This document shows positions 7,548 through 16,211 of a stretch of 64,000 nt of DNA, piece by piece. The notes under the pieces are model-generated. The model worked only from the letters and a program-made list of their open reading frames with translations, ran no database searches and was not told where the DNA came from. This stretch comes from Chryseobacterium sp. IHB B 17019. Its GTDB lineage: Bacteria; Bacteroidota; Bacteroidia; Flavobacteriales; Weeksellaceae. How positions within the stretch are numbered: position 1 is the first letter of the stretch; every line of letters starts with the position of its first letter. The DNA is taken from contig NZ_CP013293.1 of assembly GCF_001456155.1 (NCBI RefSeq), forward strand, positions 1,426,001 through 1,490,000, read 5' to 3'. The position numbers were made by a program, and so were the translations under genes.

Positions 7548-9377
7548 ATGAGATTTTATCCTTTAGTTATTATTGTTCTGTTGATTGGTTGTGCTGTAAT
7601 GTCTTTTAATCCTGTTGATAAAGGAGTAGGAAGTGAAAATACGATGATCAACAAAGGGTTGGCAGATTTTAAAAATAAATTAGATCAATTAAAATCAGAT
7701 GCTTACCAATTTTCCGAGGACAAAATCTCTCTTGAAGAGCTGCAAAAATCATTAAAAAGCACAAGAAATTCCTTCAAAGAAATTGAATTTTATGTGGCTT
7801 ATCATTATCCGGAATTTACCAAAACACATCTCAACGCAGCGCCATTATTCCACATTGAAGCGGCGGGAACATCGGCTTTCACGCTTCCTCCGGAAGGCTT
7901 GCAAGTGTTGGATGAATTGATATTTTCCGATGAAGCTGCGGACCAAAAAGAAGAAATAAAGACTATTACGGATTTTTTATACAATAGTTTTGCAAGCTTT
8001 TATTTAAGTTCGGTTAAAAATGGCTTAAGCAAAGGAAATAACAAGACTTTACCTTTAAGAATCGAGCTGATCAGGATGTACAGCCTCGGTGTAACCGGCT
8101 TCGACACGCCCGGCTCATTAAACACTTCTGAAGAAGCGACTCACGCTTTTTTAGGAATGAAAAAATACATTAATGATGATCCTTATTTTAAAAATTATAA
8201 TATTCAGAAAGCAAATACAATTTTAACGGAAGGGATTGATTACCTTTCAAAAAATACCGATTTTGAGGCTTTTGACAGGATAGAATTCTACAAAAAATAC
8301 ATTCAGCCTTTGTATGAAGAATTCGGAAATTGGGATGGAAGAAGTGATGATCTTAAAGAATTTTCCGGCTGGAATGTCAATAATAAAAACCTTTTCAGCA
8401 GCGATTTCCTGGATCCATATTTCTATACGTTGTTAAAGCAAAACGAAGATAATGCAGAGCTTAGAAAATTAGGGAAAGATATTTTCTACGATCAAAACCT
8501 GAGTGACAATGGCAAAATGAGCTGTGCAACCTGCCATTTACCGGAAAATGCCTTCACGGATTTAAAAGCGAAATCCCCGAGTAATGTGGAAGGAAAAACG
8601 GTTCTAAGAAATTCACCTTCTTTATATAATGCAGTTTTTGCGAAAAGATTTTTCTATGATTTAAGAGCTTTTTACCTTGAACAACAGGCGGAACACGTGA
8701 TTTATAACGAAGATGAGTTCAATACAAGCTATGAAAGCATCATTAAAAAATTAAAAACAAAGCCTGAGTACAGAAAAGCGTTTAAAACAGCTTTCAAAAA
8801 CGGAAATATCAGTAAGGAAAACTTTTCCAAAGCCTTAAGTTCTTACGTTGCATCTTTATATTCTTTCGAAAGTGATTTTGATAAATTCATGAGAAATGAA
8901 AAAGAAATTTCTTCTGATGCTAAAAAAGGATTTAATTTATTCATGGGAAAAGCTAATTGTGCAACATGCCATTTTGCCCCTAATTTTTCAGGACTGGTTC
9001 CGCCATTTTTTAACGAAAATGAATCTGAGGTCTTAGGAATCACTACAAAACCGATCAATCAAAAACCTCTTGTTCTTGACTCTGATAAAGGAAGAATAAA
9101 CAGCCCGGTAAAAAAGGAAAATTCATGGATTTATGAAAATTCTTTCAAAACGGTGACGGTGAGAAATATTGCTTTAACGAAACCTTATTTCCACAACGGA
9201 GCTTTCAATACATTGGAAGAAGTCCTTGATTTCTACAACGAAGGTGGAGGAGAAGGATTAGGCTTAAAAATGAAAAACCAGACACTGGCTCCTGATAAGT
9301 TGGATTTAACACAAACGGAAATCAAGCAAATCATCGCCTTCCTGAATTCCCTGACAGACGTGAGCAGGAGTAAATAG
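7548..9377 (+). CDS. Di-heme cytochrome c peroxidase (MauG family) with N-terminal extension
   Basis: Exported di-heme c-type protein, presumably reducing peroxide with electrons from periplasmic cytochrome c. The N-terminus looks like a lipoprotein signal (VLLIGC, Cys15). Two CxxCH heme sites are visible, Cys326-His330 and Cys471-His475, in the order expected for bacterial cytochrome c peroxidase. FFYDLRA and NIALTKPYFHNG are family motifs. At 609 residues it is much longer than the classic enzyme of about 330. Residues about 30-290 form an extra helical domain with no heme motif that I cannot name. The gene has its own promoter and stands alone. The physiological substrate is unknown. Confidence 0.85.
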   Translation: MRFYPLVIIVLLIGCAVMSFNPVDKGVGSENTMINKGLADFKNKLDQLKSDAYQFSEDKISLEELQKSLKSTRNSFKEIEFYVAYHYPEFTKTHLNAAPLFHIEAAGTSAFTLPPEGLQVLDELIFSDEAADQKEEIKTITDFLYNSFASFYLSSVKNGLSKGNNKTLPLRIELIRMYSLGVTGFDTPGSLNTSEEATHAFLGMKKYINDDPYFKNYNIQKANTILTEGIDYLSKNTDFEAFDRIEFYKKYIQPLYEEFGNWDGRSDDLKEFSGWNVNNKNLFSSDFLDPYFYTLLKQNEDNAELRKLGKDIFYDQNLSDNGKMSCATCHLPENAFTDLKAKSPSNVEGKTVLRNSPSLYNAVFAKRFFYDLRAFYLEQQAEHVIYNEDEFNTSYESIIKKLKTKPEYRKAFKTAFKNGNISKENFSKALSSYVASLYSFESDFDKFMRNEKEISSDAKKGFNLFMGKANCATCHFAPNFSGLVPPFFNENESEVLGITTKPINQKPLVLDSDKGRINSPVKKENSWIYENSFKTVTVRNIALTKPYFHNGAFNTLEEVLDFYNEGGGEGLGLKMKNQTLAPDKLDLTQTEIKQIIAFLNSLTDVSRSK

Positions 9378-9484
9378 TGAATTGTCAATTGCTTCGCAAG
9401 TGAATGTAGATTATTACTAACAATCCTTGCAACGATTTGCGGCATTAAAAATTGACAAGCGAAGCAAGATTCACCATTCACTCA
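9377..9484. repeat. Imperfect inverted repeat with GCTTCGC cores
   Basis: The left arm AGTGAATTGTCAATTGCTTC and the reverse complement of the right arm, AGTGAATGGTGAATCTTGCT, share AGTGAAT, GT and GCTTCGC blocks. The unit begins at the peroxidase stop codon and spans about 108 bases. It is non-coding and resembles a dispersed palindromic element. Confidence 0.55.
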
Positions 9485-9584
9485 ATTAACATACAGTTCA
9501 TTTCTTAACATTCGGTTTCCGATAAATTAATATTGACGGAGATTTATTTAAAGTCTTATTAATAGAGGGTTCATAGCAATAAAA

Positions 9585-9592
9585 TAGCTTTG
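9585..9592 (+). promoter_or_regulatory. Bacteroidota -7 element for the PhoX-like gene
   Basis: TAGCTTTG matches TAnnTTTG 26 bases before the ATG at 9619. It overlaps the spurious in-frame GTG at 9595, so transcription would begin after that codon. This supports the start at 9619. Confidence 0.6.
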
Positions 9593-9618
9593 CAGTGTCT
9601 AATAAATCGAAATTAATT

Positions 9619-11763
9619 ATGAAAAGAAAACTACTTACAGTTGCAGCTCTTGCAATGATCTCGAGTTCGTTTTTAAACGCTCAGACTTTTATTTTCAACA
9701 AAAATTCCGCATGGAAATACAATGATAGCAATACTGCTTTGGCCGATCAATGGAAGAGTACTACCTATGATGTTTCAGCATGGTCTCAGGGGAACGGACC
9801 TCTTGGATACGGTGATCCTGTAACAACAACTACGGCTACGGGTCTTGTAACAGCTTATTTTGCGAAAGATTTTACAGTTAATTTGAATGATCTTTCCACT
9901 ACAATGGAATTGGGAGTGATGAGAGATGACGGAATTGTGGTTTATCTGAACGGTGAAGAAGTGGTAAGAGACAATATGCCGACCGGTACTATTACTTTCA
10001 GCACATTATCCAGCACAACGATTGATGGCGGAGCAGAAAGTGTTTATAATGTTTTTTCTATTCCAAAATCTAAATTTGTAAACGGAAACAACAGAATTTC
10101 CATCGAATTGCACAACAGAGGTGCTTCAAGCTCAGATTTAAGAATTGATGCTTACCTTAAAACGACAACTCCTACAACTCCGGTTACTTGTAACTCAACC
10201 CATATCAGCTGTTTTACATCCATTGTACCGACAGCTCAGACGAATAAGCTGATTATTCCTGCTGAACACAAATATCAATTAATATTAAAAGAAGGAGACA
10301 GCTATACAGAAGGAGGAGGATTAGTAGGCGGTTTGAATGACTTTACAGGGTATGTGCCGAAAAACGGAAGCGCTGTTGACGGTTATCTTTCTGTAAACCA
10401 CGAAACGAATCCTGGAGGCGTTACAATGGCGGAAATCAACTATAACGCGACTACAAAACTTTGGCAGTTAACAAAATCAAGAGCGGTAAGCTTCTCGGCT
10501 CCGAGCTTAGTTCAGACGATTAGAAATTGTTCAGGAGGTATTACACCTTGGGGAACGATCGTTACAGCCGAAGAATCTGTAACATCCAATGATGTGAACG
10601 CCGACGGAATGAAAGATTACGGCTGGTTTGTAGAAATTAACCCCGCAACAGCTCAGGTTAGTTCTTTAAATGCTGACGGATCTAAAGGAAAACTTTGGCA
10701 GATGGGTATCATGAACCACGAAAACGTAGTGGTAAATAATGCAGGAACAGTTGCTTATTACGGTGAAGACGGCGGAACTCACATGATGTACAAATATGTG
10801 ATGGATACTCCGAACAACCTTTCTTCAGGAAATCTATATGTTTTAAAACTGGATCAAGGATTAAGTAATGGTGATCCGGTTGCTACCACGGCAACATGGA
10901 TTCAGGTTCCTAATAAAACTAAACCTGATCAAAATAATACACCTGCTTTGGCTCAATCATTGGGAGGAACGTCTTTCAATGGGGTTGAAGACGTGGAAAT
11001 CAGCCCGCTTGATGGTAAAGTTTACTTTACAGCAAAAGGTTTAAATAAAGTCTACAGACTTCAGGACAACGGAACTACAGCTTCTCAGGTTGAAACTTTC
11101 GTGGGAGGAGCTTCAACAACTTATTCTTTCGATACCGCCCAGGGAACAAAAACTGAAGCTTGGGGAGACGGAAATGACAACCTTACTTTTGACGAACTGG
11201 GTAACCTTTGGGTTCTTCAGGACGGTGGTAAAAACTATATCTGGGTAATAGCTCCGGATCATACTCAGGCCAATCCTAAAGTGAGATTGTTCGCTTCTAT
11301 GCCTGCAGGTTCTGAGCCAACTGGTCTTACCTTTACACCGGATCACAAATTCGGGTTTTTCTCCATCCAACACCCGGATTCTACGATTTCTACTGATATT
11401 GATGCCACAGGAAATACGATTGATTACAGAGGAAAATCTGCGACAATTGTAATGGCTCTTAAAAATAACTTAGGAACTGCAGGTTCATTGGGAACAATTG
11501 ATACTCACACAGAAAATACGGTGACAGTTGCTCCAAACCCTACTTCAGGAATTGTGAAGATCAATTCTCCAAAAGGATTGAAAAACATCATGGTAACGGC
11601 TTACAGCATCGATGGTAAAATCGTTTTCACTCAGAAATTCTCAGGAACGAACAAATCTTTGGATTTAGATTTCACAAAACAGCTTGAGGCTTCAAGAGTA
11701 TTGGTTTTAAATATCGAAGCGGAAGGTGGATTCCAGCAGACGGTAAAATTATTGAAAAAATAA
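9619..11763 (+). CDS. PhoX-like (DUF839) secreted phosphatase with T9SS sorting domain
   Basis: A 714-residue secreted protein. The signal peptide ends at SFLNAQ. An N-terminal jelly-roll (about residues 25-175, with MRDDGIVVYLNGEEVVRDN) is followed by the PhoX/DUF839 propeller region (about 200-620). The latter carries TPWGTIVTAEES and GVEDVEISPLDGKVYFTAKG, typical of calcium- and iron-dependent alkaline phosphatases. The last 70 residues (APNPTSGIVKI...) are a type A T9SS C-terminal sorting domain, so the protein is exported through the type IX system and attached to or released from the surface. The upstream GTG at 9595 is rejected in favour of the ATG, which gives a clean signal peptide. 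Phosphate scavenging is the likely role; the exact phosphoester is unknown. Confidence 0.85.
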   Translation: MKRKLLTVAALAMISSSFLNAQTFIFNKNSAWKYNDSNTALADQWKSTTYDVSAWSQGNGPLGYGDPVTTTTATGLVTAYFAKDFTVNLNDLSTTMELGVMRDDGIVVYLNGEEVVRDNMPTGTITFSTLSSTTIDGGAESVYNVFSIPKSKFVNGNNRISIELHNRGASSSDLRIDAYLKTTTPTTPVTCNSTHISCFTSIVPTAQTNKLIIPAEHKYQLILKEGDSYTEGGGLVGGLNDFTGYVPKNGSAVDGYLSVNHETNPGGVTMAEINYNATTKLWQLTKSRAVSFSAPSLVQTIRNCSGGITPWGTIVTAEESVTSNDVNADGMKDYGWFVEINPATAQVSSLNADGSKGKLWQMGIMNHENVVVNNAGTVAYYGEDGGTHMMYKYVMDTPNNLSSGNLYVLKLDQGLSNGDPVATTATWIQVPNKTKPDQNNTPALAQSLGGTSFNGVEDVEISPLDGKVYFTAKGLNKVYRLQDNGTTASQVETFVGGASTTYSFDTAQGTKTEAWGDGNDNLTFDELGNLWVLQDGGKNYIWVIAPDHTQANPKVRLFASMPAGSEPTGLTFTPDHKFGFFSIQHPDSTISTDIDATGNTIDYRGKSATIVMALKNNLGTAGSLGTIDTHTENTVTVAPNPTSGIVKINSPKGLKNIMVTAYSIDGKIVFTQKFSGTNKSLDLDFTKQLEASRVLVLNIEAEGGFQQTVKLLKK

Positions 11764-11781
11764 ACTATTAATATTTACATT

Positions 11782-11812
11782 ACTGCCGGTAGTATTTTAT
11801 TACCGGTAGTTT
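11782..11812 (+). terminator. Terminator after the PhoX-like gene
   Basis: ACTGCCGGTA and TACCGGTAGT pair imperfectly around an AT loop and are followed by TTTTTT. The leucine-rich repeat gene starts only 10 bases later, so that gene may depend on read-through or on a promoter hidden in this stem. Confidence 0.7.
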
Positions 11813-11821
11813 TTTCTGTTT

Positions 11822-12721
11822 ATGAAAAAGCTATTCTTTTCTATTTTTATAGTATTTCTTTCTCTGGCTAAAGCTCAGATTGATCCCGTGAAATACCCTA
11901 CTTACACCAATATTGATGAAGCTCTGAAAAGCCGACAAACAATATACAGCATGAGTTTTAGGGATAAGGGGTTATTTAATATTCCGCCACAAATCACACA
12001 ATTAAACTCAATATTTTTCCTGAATTTAATGGGGAACAATTTTGAGAAAATGGATGAGTCAATTTTTGCATTAAAGGAATTGACGATTTTAAACTTAAAT
12101 GTAAATAGCATCAAATTTATCCCAGATGAAATTGGAGAACTTCAAAAACTGGAAAGCTTTTCTATTAATCTGAATAGTTTAACAAGTATAAATCCAAACC
12201 TGGCAAAACTTCAAAAGTTAAAAGTAATCCATCTGGATGCCAATAATCTGAACGTTTTTCCGGAAGCCTTATTACAGATTCCGAGTCTGAAAGAGATTAA
12301 TTTACAGGGAAATCAGATCAGTTTTATTGCCGAAGATTTGGATGAGATTAAAAATTTAAGATCATTAAACCTTTCCGCAAATCAGATCAACGATTTAGGA
12401 AACTTATCATTTCCAAAACAATTAAAATATCTTGAATTACAGCAAAACTCAATCTTAAAACTTCCTGAAAAATTATTTCAATCAAAAAATCTGGAATTTT
12501 TAAATGTAAGTCAGAACAATATTAAGGAAATTTCACCTAAAGTAAAAGGTTTGAAGAATGTTGTCAGCATGAATTTGGCGAACAACAATTTAAAAGATCT
12601 TCCAACCGAATTTTCACAATTGAAAAATCTTAAAACATTAATATTAACGGGCAATCCAATGGAAAAATCAACCATTGAAAAACTGAAAGCGCTGATGCCG
12701 GAAACTCAAATTTATTTTTAA
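11822..12721 (+). CDS. Exported leucine-rich repeat protein
   Basis: A 299-residue protein with a signal peptide (MKKLFFSIFIVFLSLAKAQ). About ten leucine-rich repeats of 22-24 residues follow, with the pattern LxxLxLxxNxLxxxPxxL (for example LEFLNVSQNNIKEISPKV). There is no T9SS tail, membrane anchor or enzyme domain, so it is probably a periplasmic or surface binding protein. It starts 10 bases after the terminator of the PhoX-like gene. The ligand is unknown. Confidence 0.85.
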   Translation: MKKLFFSIFIVFLSLAKAQIDPVKYPTYTNIDEALKSRQTIYSMSFRDKGLFNIPPQITQLNSIFFLNLMGNNFEKMDESIFALKELTILNLNVNSIKFIPDEIGELQKLESFSINLNSLTSINPNLAKLQKLKVIHLDANNLNVFPEALLQIPSLKEINLQGNQISFIAEDLDEIKNLRSLNLSANQINDLGNLSFPKQLKYLELQQNSILKLPEKLFQSKNLEFLNVSQNNIKEISPKVKGLKNVVSMNLANNNLKDLPTEFSQLKNLKTLILTGNPMEKSTIEKLKALMPETQIYF

Positions 12722-12734
12722 AAGCTTTTTAATC

Positions 12735-12901
12735 AACCACAAAGATACAAAAGACCTTATTGGATTTTTAAATTAGTTTTTGTGGAAAGCAAAAGTTTTT
12801 TGTAAAAGAATTCAAAATCAAAGATTTTTAAAAACTTATGTGCGCTTTATTAACGGGTTAATGATAAGCTTAATTAAATAAAGTTGTTAAACCTTTGTGG
12901 T
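12735..12901. repeat. MITE-like element with AACCACAAAG ends
   Basis: The ends AACCACAAAG (12735-12744) and CTTTGTGGT (12893-12901) are inverted. The 167-base interior is AT-rich, with partial internal palindromes and no reading frame. Size and end structure resemble a non-autonomous miniature element or a large palindromic intergenic repeat. A target duplication is not evident. Confidence 0.5.
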
Positions 12902-12925
12902 AAAATAAAGCGTAAAAAAGTTAGG

Positions 12926-13249
12926 TTATCCGCCAACTCTTTTGGTTTTGTAGCCCATTTCTTTAAGGATATCCATTATTTTATCACGATTATCCCCTTG
13001 AATGATGATCGTTCCATCCTTCTCAGAACCGCCAATTCCTAAGGTGGTTTTTATTTTTTTTGAAATTTTCTTCAGATCTTCCTCACTGCCTTCCCAGCCT
13101 TCAACAATGGTTACTGGCTTTCCGTTTCTGCCTTTCTTCTCAAACTTGCACACCAAAGGCTCTTTCTGCTTGAATTGCTCTTCAGGCATCTCAAAATCCT
13201 GCTCTTCATGCTCAGGAAAAAGGTTTTTTAATTGATCTCTTAAATCCAT
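12926..13249 (-). CDS. SUI1/YciH family translation factor-like protein
   Basis: A 107-residue protein homologous to eukaryotic eIF1 and bacterial YciH. The C-terminal SUI1 domain (about residues 33-105) has the pattern GRNGKPVTIVEGWEG, LKKISKKIKTTLGIGGS and KDGTIIIQGDNRDKI. The role in bacteria is not settled; it may influence start-codon fidelity or ribosome function. A TAATTTTG box on the minus strand ends only 4 bases before the ATG, suggesting a leaderless or nearly leaderless mRNA. Confidence 0.9.
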   Translation of the reverse strand: MDLRDQLKNLFPEHEEQDFEMPEEQFKQKEPLVCKFEKKGRNGKPVTIVEGWEGSEEDLKKISKKIKTTLGIGGSEKDGTIIIQGDNRDKIMDILKEMGYKTKRVGG

Positions 13250-13253
13250 AATG

Positions 13254-13261
13254 CAAAATTA
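13254..13261 (-). promoter_or_regulatory. Bacteroidota -7 element for the SUI1 gene, next to the start codon
   Basis: The minus strand reads TAATTTTG, matching TAnnTTTG, with only 4 bases to the ATG. Transcription would start at or within the start codon. Confidence 0.5.
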
Positions 13262-13298
13262 ATAAATTATGGTGAAAAGGGCTAATTATAACTGCCAC

Positions 13299-13332
13299 AA
13301 ACCTTATAGGGTTTTGAAAACCTATAAGGTTT
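13299..13332. repeat. Palindromic repeat AAACCTTATAGG...CCTATAAGGTTT
   Basis: A perfect 12-bp inverted repeat with a 10-base loop lies between the divergent SUI1 and gpmI genes. No T-tract follows in either direction and no gene ends here, so a terminator role is unlikely. It looks like a dispersed palindromic element. Confidence 0.75.
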
Positions 13333-13423
13333 ATAAATAGTTGAAATAATTTCAAATCCACTGGAGAAAACAATTTTAAACAAATTTTAAGCACATCAAT
13401 TCTTCCATTCATTTCAAATTAAA

Positions 13424-13431
13424 TAAATTTG
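13424..13431 (+). promoter_or_regulatory. Bacteroidota -7 element for gpmI
   Basis: TAAATTTG matches TAnnTTTG, 21 bases before the ATG at 13453. Confidence 0.55.
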
Positions 13432-13452
13432 TAATACAAAAGTTTATACACA

Positions 13453-14994
13453 ATGTCAAAAAAAGCAATATTAGCGATCCTTGACGGATGGGGATTGGGA
13501 ATGAATCCGGACGTTTCTGCCATTGATAAAGCAAATACACCATTTATAGATAGCTGTCTTACAAATTTTCCGCACACAACACTTGAGGCGAGTGGTTTAG
13601 CCGTAGGACTTCCATTCGGACAGATGGGAAACTCTGAAGTTGGGCACATGAATTTAGGGGCTGGAAGAGTAGTTTACCAGAATTTAGTTAAACTGAATAT
13701 GGCAGTGGAAAATGGTTCTTTGGGACAACAACAGATCATTCAGGATGCTTTTGAATATGCCAAAAGAGAAAATAAAAAAGTACACTTTATTGGATTAGTC
13801 TCAGATGGGGGAGTACATTCACATATCAACCATTTGAAGGGATTGCTCACTGCAGCTCATGAATTCGGATTGCATGAAAACGTATTCGTGCATGCTTTTA
13901 CGGACGGTCGTGATTGTGACCCACATTCAGGAAAAGGCTTCATTGAAGACCTTGAAAAGCATATGGAAAAAACCGTAGGAAAGCTGGCAACAGTAATCGG
14001 AAGATACTACGCAATGGACAGGGATAAAAGATGGGAACGCGTAAAAATTGCTTACGATGCAATGGTGGAAGGAGTTGGAGATCAGACAACTAATGCTTTA
14101 CTGGCAATTCAGAAATCTTATGATGAAAATATTACTGATGAATTCATGAAGCCGATTATCATGATTGATTCTACGGCTATCGGGAATGTAGTTCCTGTCG
14201 CTAAAATTGTTGACCATGATGTTGTAATCTGCTTCAATTTCCGCACAGACAGAGGAAGGGAGATCACGGAGGTGTTTACTCAGAAGGATTTTCCGGAATA
14301 TTTCATGAGAAAATTGCCTTTATATTATGTTACATTGACCAATTATGACAAAACATTCCAGAATGTGTATGTTGTTTTTGATGAAGAAGTGCTGCATGAA
14401 ACAATGGGAGAAATTTTGGAAAGAAACCATAAAACACAGATCAGAATTGCAGAAACAGAGAAATATCCTCACGTAACGTTTTTCTTTTCGGGAGGAAGGG
14501 AAGAGCCGTTTGTAGGGGAAAAAAGATTGCTTTGTCCGAGCCCGAAAGATGTTCCGACCTATGATTTGAAGCCTGAAATGTCAGCATATGATATCACGAA
14601 CGCCATTGTTCCTGAGCTGGAAAATGAAACCGCGGATTTTGTTTGCTTAAATTTTGCCAATACAGATATGGTAGGCCACACCGGCGTTTTCTCAGCAGCC
14701 GTAAAAGCAGCAGAAACAGTAGATAAGTGCATTGAAAAGGTCGCCACAACTGCTTATGAACACGGTTATGCAGTTTTCATCCTTGCAGATCACGGAAATT
14801 CTGATGTAATGATTAATGCAGATGGAACGCCGAACACACAGCATTCAACCAATCTTGTTCCTTTCATCGTAATGGATAAGGATCATACCTGGAACCTAAA
14901 ACCGGGAAAGCTGGGAGATGTAGCTCCAACCATTTTAAAAGTAATGGGAATCGACATTCCGGAAGTGATGACAGGAGATGTTTTAGTTAGCTAA
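13453..14994 (+). CDS. gpmI: 2,3-bisphosphoglycerate-independent phosphoglycerate mutase
   Basis: Interconverts 3- and 2-phosphoglycerate in glycolysis and gluconeogenesis without the bisphosphoglycerate cofactor. The 513 residues equal the family length. The alkaline-phosphatase-like core has the metal ligand Asp11 in LDGWG and the phosphorylated Ser61 in MGNSEVGHMNLGAGR. DGRDCDPHSG and FNFRTDRGRE are substrate-site motifs, and the C-terminal metal motifs NTDMVGHTG and LADHGNSD are also present. It is a single gene with its own promoter and a clear terminator (15017-15045). Confidence 0.97.
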   Translation: MSKKAILAILDGWGLGMNPDVSAIDKANTPFIDSCLTNFPHTTLEASGLAVGLPFGQMGNSEVGHMNLGAGRVVYQNLVKLNMAVENGSLGQQQIIQDAFEYAKRENKKVHFIGLVSDGGVHSHINHLKGLLTAAHEFGLHENVFVHAFTDGRDCDPHSGKGFIEDLEKHMEKTVGKLATVIGRYYAMDRDKRWERVKIAYDAMVEGVGDQTTNALLAIQKSYDENITDEFMKPIIMIDSTAIGNVVPVAKIVDHDVVICFNFRTDRGREITEVFTQKDFPEYFMRKLPLYYVTLTNYDKTFQNVYVVFDEEVLHETMGEILERNHKTQIRIAETEKYPHVTFFFSGGREEPFVGEKRLLCPSPKDVPTYDLKPEMSAYDITNAIVPELENETADFVCLNFANTDMVGHTGVFSAAVKAAETVDKCIEKVATTAYEHGYAVFILADHGNSDVMINADGTPNTQHSTNLVPFIVMDKDHTWNLKPGKLGDVAPTILKVMGIDIPEVMTGDVLVS

Positions 14995-15016
14995 AATTGA
15001 ATAATATTAAAGAATG

Positions 15017-15045
15017 ATTGCCGTTATAATTTGTATAACGGCAAT
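15017..15045 (+). terminator. Terminator of gpmI
   Basis: A perfect 12-bp stem, ATTGCCGTTATA with TATAACGGCAAT, has a 5-base loop and is followed by TTTTTA. It begins 22 bases after the stop codon. Confidence 0.85.
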
Positions 15046-15107
15046 TTTTATGATTAATATCAGAAAGAATTAACATATTCTTATGTCTTAAATAATAAAT
15101 AAATTTT

Positions 15108-15115
15108 AACTTTGT
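15108..15115 (+). promoter_or_regulatory. Bacteroidota -7 element for the acyl-ACP desaturase
   Basis: TAACTTTG matches TAnnTTTG, 22 bases before the ATG at 15138. Confidence 0.6.
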
Positions 15116-15137
15116 AGTTTAATTCTAAATTCTAAAA

Positions 15138-16118
15138 ATGTATCAAACGCTCGTAAGGAAAGAAGTAATGGGTATTTTGGAAAAGGAAGTAGGTTCTTTT
15201 CTGGATAAATTTTTAACGCCAATTGAAAAAATCTGGCAACCTTCTGATTATCTTCCAGATCCTTCAAGTGCAGATTTTAAATATGATTTAGAAGAAATCC
15301 AGACTTTTGCACGTGAAATGCCTTATGATTTATTCGTAACGTTAATCGGGGATTGTATCACTGAGGAAGCCTTACCATCCTACGAATCCTGGTTGATGGG
15401 AGTAGAAGGTATAAATCAGGAAAAACCTGAAGTAAGCTGGGCAAGCTGGGTAAGAGCCTGGACTGGTGAAGAGAACAGACATGGTGATCTTTTGGGTAAA
15501 TACCTTTATCTGTGCGGAAGAGTGAATATGAGAGAGATGGAAATTACCACTCAATATCTAATCAATGATGGGTTCGATTTAGGAACAAGTATGGATCCTT
15601 ACAGAAATTTCATTTATACAAGTTTTCAGGAAACGGCAACCAATATTTCTCACAGAAGGGTAGGTACGTTGGCAAAACAATCCGGAAACGGAAAACTGGC
15701 AAAAATGTGTGGGGTAATTGCGGCAGATGAAGCAAGACATGCAAAAGCATACAAACATTTCGTAGCAAGAATTTTAGAAATAGATCCTTCGGAAATGATT
15801 ATCGCATTTGAAGACATGATGCGTAAAAAAATCGTAATGCCGGCTCACATGATGAGACAATCCGGACAGAAAGCAGGTGAGCTTTGGGGTCATTTTTCTG
15901 ATGCGGCTCAGAGATGTATGGTTTATACAGGCCAGGATTACATCAATATTTTGAAAGATCTATTGGATGAATGGAAAATTGAGCATGTAAAAGGCCTTTC
16001 GGAAACGGCTGAAAAAGCTCAGGAATATCTAATGAAACTGCCTGGAAGATTACAGAAAATCACAGACAGAATTTCAACACCTGATTTACAATTCCAGTTC
16101 AATTGGGTGAAAAGTTAG
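15138..16118 (+). CDS. Acyl-ACP desaturase (ferritin-like di-iron)
   Basis: Soluble desaturase that inserts a cis double bond into saturated acyl chains on acyl carrier protein, adjusting membrane fluidity. It belongs to the FA_desaturase_2 family of ferritin-like di-iron enzymes. The two iron-binding motifs EENRHG (residues 111-116) and DEARH (197-201) are spaced about 86 residues apart, as in plant stearoyl-ACP desaturase. At 326 residues it has a normal length, with no membrane segment. It needs ferredoxin or another electron donor not seen nearby. Terminator at 16149-16172. Confidence 0.9.
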   Translation: MYQTLVRKEVMGILEKEVGSFLDKFLTPIEKIWQPSDYLPDPSSADFKYDLEEIQTFAREMPYDLFVTLIGDCITEEALPSYESWLMGVEGINQEKPEVSWASWVRAWTGEENRHGDLLGKYLYLCGRVNMREMEITTQYLINDGFDLGTSMDPYRNFIYTSFQETATNISHRRVGTLAKQSGNGKLAKMCGVIAADEARHAKAYKHFVARILEIDPSEMIIAFEDMMRKKIVMPAHMMRQSGQKAGELWGHFSDAAQRCMVYTGQDYINILKDLLDEWKIEHVKGLSETAEKAQEYLMKLPGRLQKITDRISTPDLQFQFNWVKS

Positions 16119-16148
16119 TCGATATTTATCATTAAAATATAAAAGTAG

Positions 16149-16172
16149 GAGTGTCAGATATTTGTGGCACTC
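16149..16172 (+). terminator. Terminator of the acyl-ACP desaturase gene
   Basis: GAGTGTCA pairs with TGGCACTC (one G-T pair) around an 8-base loop and is followed by TTTTTATTT. It overlaps the -33 element of the following gene. Confidence 0.7.
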
Positions 16173-16190
16173 TTTTTATTTGTATCTTTG
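16161..16190 (+). promoter_or_regulatory. Complete Bacteroidota promoter (TTTG-N18-TATCTTTG) for the HAD gene
   Basis: A -33 TTTG at 16161-16164 and a -7 TATCTTTG at 16183-16190 are 18 bases apart. Transcription should begin near 16197. This excludes the ATG at 16164 and makes 16212 the first usable start codon. The -33 element lies inside the loop of the preceding terminator. Confidence 0.75.
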
Positions 16191-16211
16191 CACTTCAAAA
16201 TTATATTCAAA

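Noticed and set aside
13444-13452. TTATACACA before gpmI as a DnaA box
   Set aside because: It fits the loose consensus but stands alone directly before the start codon, so chance is more likely.
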